A DNA stretch of 26,768 bases from an uncultured Collinsella sp. (lineage in GTDB: Bacteria; Actinomycetota; Coriobacteriia; Coriobacteriales; Coriobacteriaceae), in the NCBI GenBank assembly GCA_902494535.1, contig CABUTO010000033.1:1-26768 (forward strand), in the 5' to 3' direction. Both the position numbers and the translations under genes were made by a program. How positions within the stretch are numbered: the first letter of the stretch is position 1; every line of letters begins with the position of its first letter. The notes beneath the pieces were generated by a model, which was not told the DNA's origin, searched no databases, and was given only the letters and a program-made list of their open reading frames with translations. Shown in pieces: positions 21,612 to 26,768 of the stretch.

Positions 21612-24600
21612 ATGAGCAAACTCGTCGAGGGCATTAAAGACCGTGTGGTCGCTGCCGCACGCGAGGCTGCGCCCGCCGTGGTGGACGCCGCGCAGAAGGC
21701 CGCGACTGCCGCTGCCGAGAAGGTCGCCGAGGCGGTTGCCGAGGCCAAGAACGCGGCAGGGGAGACGTCCATCGCTAGCGAGCCCGCCACCGCCGCTGAG
21801 CCCGTAGCCGTCACCGCCGCCCACGCCCCCGAAGGCGCGATCTTCAACCCCGAGAACGCTCGTGGCAACCTGCACTTGGGCATCGACGTGGGTTCCACCA
21901 CCGTTAAGCTCGCCGTGCTCAACGACGACAACCAGATCGTCTATGCCAAGTACCAGCGCCACCACACCGACGTCCGCGCCTGCGCTCGCGACCTGTTCGA
22001 GGGTGCTGCGACCGTGCTGCCGACGGCCCAGATGACCTGCGCCATTACCGGCTCGGGCGGCCTGCTGCTGTCCCAATGGCTCGACCTGGAGTTTGTCCAG
22101 GAGGTCATCGCCAGCAAGCGTGCCGTCGAGACCCTTATCCCGGCCACCGATGTCGCCATCGAGCTGGGCGGCGAGGACGCCAAGATCATCTACTTCGACA
22201 ACGGCATCGAGCAGCGCATGAACGGCACCTGCGCCGGCGGCACTGGCGCGTTCATCGACCAGATGGCCACTCTGCTGCACACCGACGCCAGCGGCCTCAA
22301 CGAGCTCGCGGCCAACGCCACCACCATCTATCCAATCGCCAGCCGCTGCGGCGTCTTTGCCAAGACCGACGTCCAGCCGCTGCTCAACGAAGGCGCCCGC
22401 CCCGAGGACGTGGCGGCCTCCATCTTCCAGGCTGTCGTGACCCAGACTATCTCGGGCCTGGCGTGCGGCCGTCCCATCCGCGGCAACGTCGCCTTCCTGG
22501 GCGGCCCGCTGCAGTACCTCTCCGAGCTGCGCCACCGCTTCTACCTTACGCTCAACCTGGACGAGGAGCACCGCATTGTGCCCCAAAACGCTCACCTGTT
22601 TGTGGCGAGCGGCGCCGCCATGGCGCATGAGTCCAACAAGCTCAGCACGTTCCCGCAGCTCATCGAGGCTATCGATGCCCTGGGTGACACACAGGGTGCC
22701 GAGGTCGAGCGCCTGGATCCGCTCTTTGCCACCGACGAGGACTTCGCCGAGTTCAAAACCCGCCACGACCAGGAAGTCGTCCCCAAGGGCAAGCTCGACG
22801 GCTACACCGGCCGCGTGTTCATTGGCATCGACGCCGGTTCCACCACCATGAAGGCCGCGCTCGTGGGCGAGGACGGCCAGCTGTTGCACACCTGGTACGG
22901 CAACAACAACGGCGACATCCTGGGCACGGCCAAGGTCATCATGGCCGATTTCTACAACCATATCCCTGCAGGCTGCACCATCGGCCACGTGACCACCACG
23001 GGCTACGGCGAGGCGCTGCTCATCGAGGCCCTCAAGGCCGACTCCGGCGAGATCGAGACCGTCGCGCACCTGCGTGGCGCCAAGGCATTCCTGCCCGGCG
23101 TGGAGTTCATTCTGGACATCGGCGGCCAGGACATGAAGTGCCTGCGCGTCAAGGACGGCGTTATCGAGCACATCATGCTCAACGAGGCCTGCTCGTCGGG
23201 TTGCGGTAGCTTTATCGAGAGCTTCGCCGTCTCTATGAACATGGACGTGCGCGCGTTCGCCGACGCCGCCATCCATGCCAAGGCCCCGGTCGACCTGGGC
23301 AGTCGCTGCACGGTCTTTATGAACTCGCGCGTCAAGCAGGCGCAAAAGGAAGGCGCCACGGTGGGCGACATTGCGGCCGGCCTGTCCTATTCCGTCATCA
23401 AGAACGCCTTGTTCAAGGTCATTAAGCTGCGCGACCCCAAGGAGATCGGCAGCCAGGTGATCGTTCAGGGCGGCACCTTTATGTCCGATGCCACGCTGCG
23501 CGCGTTTGAGCAGCTCGCCGGCGTTCATGCCGTGCGTCCCGACATTGCCGGCTGCATGGGCGCCTATGGTGCGGCCCTGCTCGCCCGCGATCGCGCCGGT
23601 GCCGATGGCACCTCGACCATCCTTTCGGCTGAGGACATCGCGCACCTTACCGTGACGCAAAAGCATGTCCGCTGCGGTCGCTGCTCCAACAACTGCCAAC
23701 TCACCGTCAACGACTTTGGCGGCGGCAGGCGCTTCATTACCGGCAACCGCTGCGAGAAGGGCGCCGGCCACAAAAAGCAAAAGACCGAGGCCCCCAACCT
23801 CTTCAAAAAGAAAAACGAGCTGCTCTTTGACCGCGAGGTGCTGAGCCCCGACGAGGCCCCGCGTGGTACCGTCGGCATCCCGCGCGCGCTCAACATGTAC
23901 GAGAACTACCCCTTCTGGCATGCGTTCTTTACGCGCTTGGGCTTTAGCGTGCAGCTGTCCGACCAGTCGAGCAAGAAGACCTACCAGGCGGGCATCGAGT
24001 CCATGCCGTCCGAGAGCGTGTGCTATCCGGCCAAGATGAGCCACGGCCATGTGATGAACCTTATCGACCGCGATGTCGACTTTATCTGGATGCCGTGCGT
24101 GCGCTGGGAGCGCAAGGAGGATCCGACCGCTGGCAACTGCTATAACTGCCCCATCGTCATGAGCTACCCCACGGCGCTGGCGCTCAATATTGACGAGATT
24201 CGCGAGCAGAACATCGAGTTCCTGTACCCGTTTGTGCCCTATCACGATAAGACCGAGCTCAAGCGCCGCCTGTACCAGGTGCTCGCCGTCGACCGCGTGG
24301 CCGATGCGCAAGCCGGTCGCGGTCGCGTGCGCGGTCCCAAGATCACGCGCTCCGAGGTCGATGCCGCCGTCAACGCTGCCTTTGAGGCCGACGCGCGTTT
24401 CCACGAGGATATCCAGACCATGGGCGAGGAGGCCCTTAAGTGGGTCGAGGACCACGGCGGCCACGGCATCGTACTCGCCGGCCGTCCTTACCATAACGAC
24501 CCCGAGATCAATCACGCCCTGCCCGAGCTTATCTCGAGCTTTGGCTTTGCGGTCTTTACCGAGGATTCGCTTGCGCACCTGGTGAAGCCCGAGCGTCCGA

Positions 24601-26399
24601 TTCGCGTCGTCGACCAGTGGATGTACCACAGCCGCCTGTACGCCGTCGCCCGTTTTGTGACGATGCGCAACGACCTGGACCTGATCCAGCTCAACTCCTT
24701 CGGCTGCGGCCTGGACGCCCTGACCACCGACCAGGTGCAGGAGATTCTGGAAGCCAGCGGCAAGATCTACACCGTGCTCAAGATCGACGAGGTATCCAAC
24801 CTGGGTGCCGCGCGCATTCGCATCCGCTCGCTCATGGCCGCGCTTAAGGACCAGGAGGCCGAACGCCTGGCCGAGGCCACGGCCGCGGGCGAGACTTACG
24901 AGCAAGGCGACGCCGCGCCGGTGGCGCCCTCTACGGATGCCCCCGCGTTTGCGAGCCGCAAGTACACGTTCGAGGCGCAGCGCGAGAGTGCTTCGACCGC
25001 GTGGCCCAAGGTGCCCTTTACCGAGCAGATGCGCGAGGAGGGCTATACCATCCTGTGCCCGCAGATGGCGCCGATCCACTTTGACCTGGTCAAAGAGGTA
25101 TTCCGCGGTGCCGGCTACAACCTGGAGCTGCTGCCCTCGACTGACCACGATGCCGTCGAGGCCGGCCTGCGCTACGTGAACAACGACATCTGCTATCCGT
25201 CGATCCTGGTGACGGGCCAGATCATGGAGGCCATCGAGAGCGGTCGGTACGACCTGTCCAAGACGGCTGTGGTCATCAGCCAGACCGGCGGCGGCTGCCG
25301 TGCCACTAACTACATCGCGCTCATCCGCAAGGCGCTGCGCGAGAGCGGCCACCCCGAGATTCCGGTAATCTCGCTTTCGGCCGTGGCGCTGGGCGAGGAC
25401 AACCCCGGCTTTAAGGTTACGCCGGCGCTGCTTAAGCAGGCGGTCTACGCGGTGCTCTTTGGCGACGTGATGATGCAGATGCTCTACCGTTGCCGCCCGT
25501 ACGAGGCCACGCCCGGTGCTGCCAACGCACTCTACGAGGAATACATGGCGCGTGCCCGCAAGCTGGCGCCTAAGTTCAACAGGCACAACTACACCAAGCT
25601 GTGCCGCGAAGCCATCCGCGCGTTCGACACCATGCCGCTCGTGGGCGAGGGCACCAAGCCGCGCGTGGGTGTGGTCGGCGAGATCCTGGTCAAGTTCCAC
25701 CCTACGGCCAACAACCATGTGGTCGACGTGATCGAGCGCGAGGGCTGCGAGGCCGTGGTGCCGGGTCTGCTCGACTTCTTCCTGTACTCCATGAGCAACG
25801 CGGAGCTGCAGAAGGACGAGCTGGGAAGCTCTGCCACTACGCGCGCTGGTATGCAGGCGCTCATCAAACTCGTGGACTGGATGCGTACGCCGGTGGAGGA
25901 GATGCTCGAAAGGTCCCGCCGCTTTGAGGCTCCCGAGCGCATCGGCACCATGGCCGACAAGGCCCGCACAGTGCTTTCGGTGTGCAACAACATGGGCGAG
26001 GGCTGGCTGCTCACGGCCGAGATGCTCGACCTGATCGACCACGGTGCGCCCAACATCATCTGCACGCAGCCCTTCGCGTGCCTGCCCAACCACGTGGTGG
26101 GCAAGGCCGTGATCAAGGAGCTGCGCCGTCAGCACCCCGAGAGCAACATCGTTGCAGTGGACTACGACCCCGGTGCGTCTGAGGTCAACCAGCTCAACCG
26201 TATTAAGCTCATGATCAGCGTGGCAAAGGAGAACATGCGCGCTGGCAAGGGCTTTAAGCTCGAGAAGGTGGCGCCGCTCGCGATGGACGAGGTCACCGGC
26301 CAGATGCGTGCCCATGATGGCTGCGTGAGCTGCGGACCGGCCAGCGAGGAGGCCGTTGCATCGGTCGCCAAGCGTCTGGGACACGGCATTAAGAAGTAG
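21612..26399 (+). CDS. Tandem acyl-CoA dehydratase activase-related protein (BcrAD/BadFG type, DUF2229)
   Basis: A 1595-residue cytosolic protein of the 2-hydroxyacyl-CoA dehydratase activator superfamily. Residues 1-80 are Ala/Glu/Lys-rich and helical. Two ASKHA ATPase domains follow: about 88-342 (GIDVGSTTVKLAV) and 402-660 (GIDAGSTTMKAAL). Each carries the cysteine pair that in HgdC-type activators holds a bridging [4Fe-4S] cluster: Cys207/Cys246, and Cys527/Cys566. A further cluster motif, Cys688-Cys691-Cys695 and Cys714, precedes the DUF2229-like and dehydratase-like C-terminal half (about 740-1590). Classical activators are about 260-residue homodimers, so this is a built-in pseudo-dimer. 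Known proteins of this layout are widespread in anaerobes and have no proven substrate. AGAGGAGAG precedes the ATG. Confidence 0.9.
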   Translation: MSKLVEGIKDRVVAAAREAAPAVVDAAQKAATAAAEKVAEAVAEAKNAAGETSIASEPATAAEPVAVTAAHAPEGAIFNPENARGNLHLGIDVGSTTVKLAVLNDDNQIVYAKYQRHHTDVRACARDLFEGAATVLPTAQMTCAITGSGGLLLSQWLDLEFVQEVIASKRAVETLIPATDVAIELGGEDAKIIYFDNGIEQRMNGTCAGGTGAFIDQMATLLHTDASGLNELAANATTIYPIASRCGVFAKTDVQPLLNEGARPEDVAASIFQAVVTQTISGLACGRPIRGNVAFLGGPLQYLSELRHRFYLTLNLDEEHRIVPQNAHLFVASGAAMAHESNKLSTFPQLIEAIDALGDTQGAEVERLDPLFATDEDFAEFKTRHDQEVVPKGKLDGYTGRVFIGIDAGSTTMKAALVGEDGQLLHTWYGNNNGDILGTAKVIMADFYNHIPAGCTIGHVTTTGYGEALLIEALKADSGEIETVAHLRGAKAFLPGVEFILDIGGQDMKCLRVKDGVIEHIMLNEACSSGCGSFIESFAVSMNMDVRAFADAAIHAKAPVDLGSRCTVFMNSRVKQAQKEGATVGDIAAGLSYSVIKNALFKVIKLRDPKEIGSQVIVQGGTFMSDATLRAFEQLAGVHAVRPDIAGCMGAYGAALLARDRAGADGTSTILSAEDIAHLTVTQKHVRCGRCSNNCQLTVNDFGGGRRFITGNRCEKGAGHKKQKTEAPNLFKKKNELLFDREVLSPDEAPRGTVGIPRALNMYENYPFWHAFFTRLGFSVQLSDQSSKKTYQAGIESMPSESVCYPAKMSHGHVMNLIDRDVDFIWMPCVRWERKEDPTAGNCYNCPIVMSYPTALALNIDEIREQNIEFLYPFVPYHDKTELKRRLYQVLAVDRVADAQAGRGRVRGPKITRSEVDAAVNAAFEADARFHEDIQTMGEEALKWVEDHGGHGIVLAGRPYHNDPEINHALPELISSFGFAVFTEDSLAHLVKPERPIRVVDQWMYHSRLYAVARFVTMRNDLDLIQLNSFGCGLDALTTDQVQEILEASGKIYTVLKIDEVSNLGAARIRIRSLMAALKDQEAERLAEATAAGETYEQGDAAPVAPSTDAPAFASRKYTFEAQRESASTAWPKVPFTEQMREEGYTILCPQMAPIHFDLVKEVFRGAGYNLELLPSTDHDAVEAGLRYVNNDICYPSILVTGQIMEAIESGRYDLSKTAVVISQTGGGCRATNYIALIRKALRESGHPEIPVISLSAVALGEDNPGFKVTPALLKQAVYAVLFGDVMMQMLYRCRPYEATPGAANALYEEYMARARKLAPKFNRHNYTKLCREAIRAFDTMPLVGEGTKPRVGVVGEILVKFHPTANNHVVDVIEREGCEAVVPGLLDFFLYSMSNAELQKDELGSSATTRAGMQALIKLVDWMRTPVEEMLERSRRFEAPERIGTMADKARTVLSVCNNMGEGWLLTAEMLDLIDHGAPNIICTQPFACLPNHVVGKAVIKELRRQHPESNIVAVDYDPGASEVNQLNRIKLMISVAKENMRAGKGFKLEKVAPLAMDEVTGQMRAHDGCVSCGPASEEAVASVAKRLGHGIKK

Positions 26400-26427
26400 C
26401 TGGCCTGCTATGGGCTGGATATGAGAC

Positions 26428-26464
26428 AAACGGGTGGTAGCCGTACCGGCTACCACCCGTTTTT
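26428..26464 (+). terminator. Intrinsic terminator of the activase operon
   Basis: AAACGGGTGGTAGCCG (26428-26443) pairs perfectly with 26447-26462 around a 3-nt loop and runs into a five-base T tract. It starts 29 bp after the stop codon. Confidence 0.93.
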
Positions 26465-26573
26465 GCTTGGACATATGTTGCGTAAACGCCCCGACTATCA
26501 CCCTTTGCGAACTCAGATTTCGGAAGTATGCGGCAAAATCTGAATAGACCGAGCACACCGAATATGTCCAAGC
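26465..26573. repeat. 109-bp element with 12-bp terminal inverted repeats
   Basis: GCTTGGACATAT (26465-26476) is the exact inverse of ATATGTCCAAGC (26562-26573). Inside, CAGATTT (26514-26520) pairs with AAATCTG (26536-26542). It is A/T-richer than its surroundings and holds no supported gene. It resembles a MITE-like or other dispersed palindromic element. Confidence 0.65.
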
Positions 26574-26768
26574 CCTGTACCTGCACTGATAATTGTTCTC
26601 GGGGGAAGCGGGCACTGCGGGGCGCGGCAACGGCGCGCGATTTCCGCGGCGCAGCGCTACCCTGATGCTGAATGCCGGGACGATGACCCACTGACCTGCT
26701 GACGCCTCTTCGGCCGTCCTCAAATCCGACCTGTCTCGCCCCGGCATCCGCGTCCCGGAGTCCTGCCA
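26574..26768. other. Window end with no recognisable feature
   Basis: GC-rich sequence with no supported coding frame, promoter or hairpin of note. It may be the 5' region of a gene beyond the window. Confidence 0.4.

Noticed and set aside
26389..26691. A 100-codon minus-strand frame over the element at 26465-26573
   Set aside because: It reads through a terminator and a palindromic repeat, has no ribosome binding site and no recognisable domain. Such frames recur wherever the repeat occurs.
21597..26747. A 1716-codon open frame on the minus strand covering the whole activase gene
   Set aside because: It mirrors the codon bias of the activase gene in high-G+C DNA. It has no ribosome binding site, no recognisable domain and low-complexity composition rich in His, Val and Gly, whereas the plus-strand frame has clear family motifs.

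Overview
The window is a stretch of high-G+C chromosome with short intergenic gaps. Gene content, codon use and a set of dispersed intergenic palindromes suggest a gut actinobacterium of the class Coriobacteriia, most likely Collinsella or a close relative. This is inference: no rRNA or marker gene is present.

Layout. (1) 1-3204: nested hairpins, then minus-strand genes for a D-2-hydroxyacid dehydrogenase, a SEC-C-tagged methionine aminopeptidase and a radical SAM enzyme. (2) 3430-6785: plus-strand alpha/beta hydrolase, a GGDEF-REC-HD-GYP signalling protein and a stand-alone Hpt protein that may be its phosphorelay partner, closed by a strong bidirectional terminator. (3) 11163-6805 (minus): a polar amino-acid ABC uptake operon (binding lipoprotein, two permeases, ATPase) ending in a class I glutamine amidotransferase/gamma-glutamyl hydrolase. 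(4) 11213-11610: an intergenic island of dispersed repeats with a possible 12-codon leader peptide. (5) 13442-11661 (minus): a divergent short DXS-like enzyme. (6) 13670-15229: an HD-domain protein coupled to a PF06541-type membrane protein. (7) 15277-17258: ammonium transporter and PII protein, preceded by helically phased direct repeats and separated by a 110-nt imperfect palindrome. (8) 17333-19359: TetR repressor and MFS exporter with two matching operators, in more A/T-rich DNA. (9) 19421-20332: HAD phosphatase whose ribosome binding site lies in a long inverted repeat with a -10-like hexamer in the loop. (10) 20385-20711: a 41-codon ORF (short hydrophobic segment, very basic tail) with a sequestered Shine-Dalgarno, a LexA-like box at its promoter and a convergent antisense promoter. 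It looks like a type I toxin-antitoxin locus and is the most interesting candidate here. (11) 20890-26399: a TetR-family regulator and a 1595-residue double activase of the 2-hydroxyacyl-CoA dehydratase activator family, followed by a terminator and a 109-bp palindromic element.

The metabolic theme fits an anaerobe that ferments amino acids and takes up ammonium and polar amino acids. All functions are read from motifs and context. No similarity search, folding or expression data were available.
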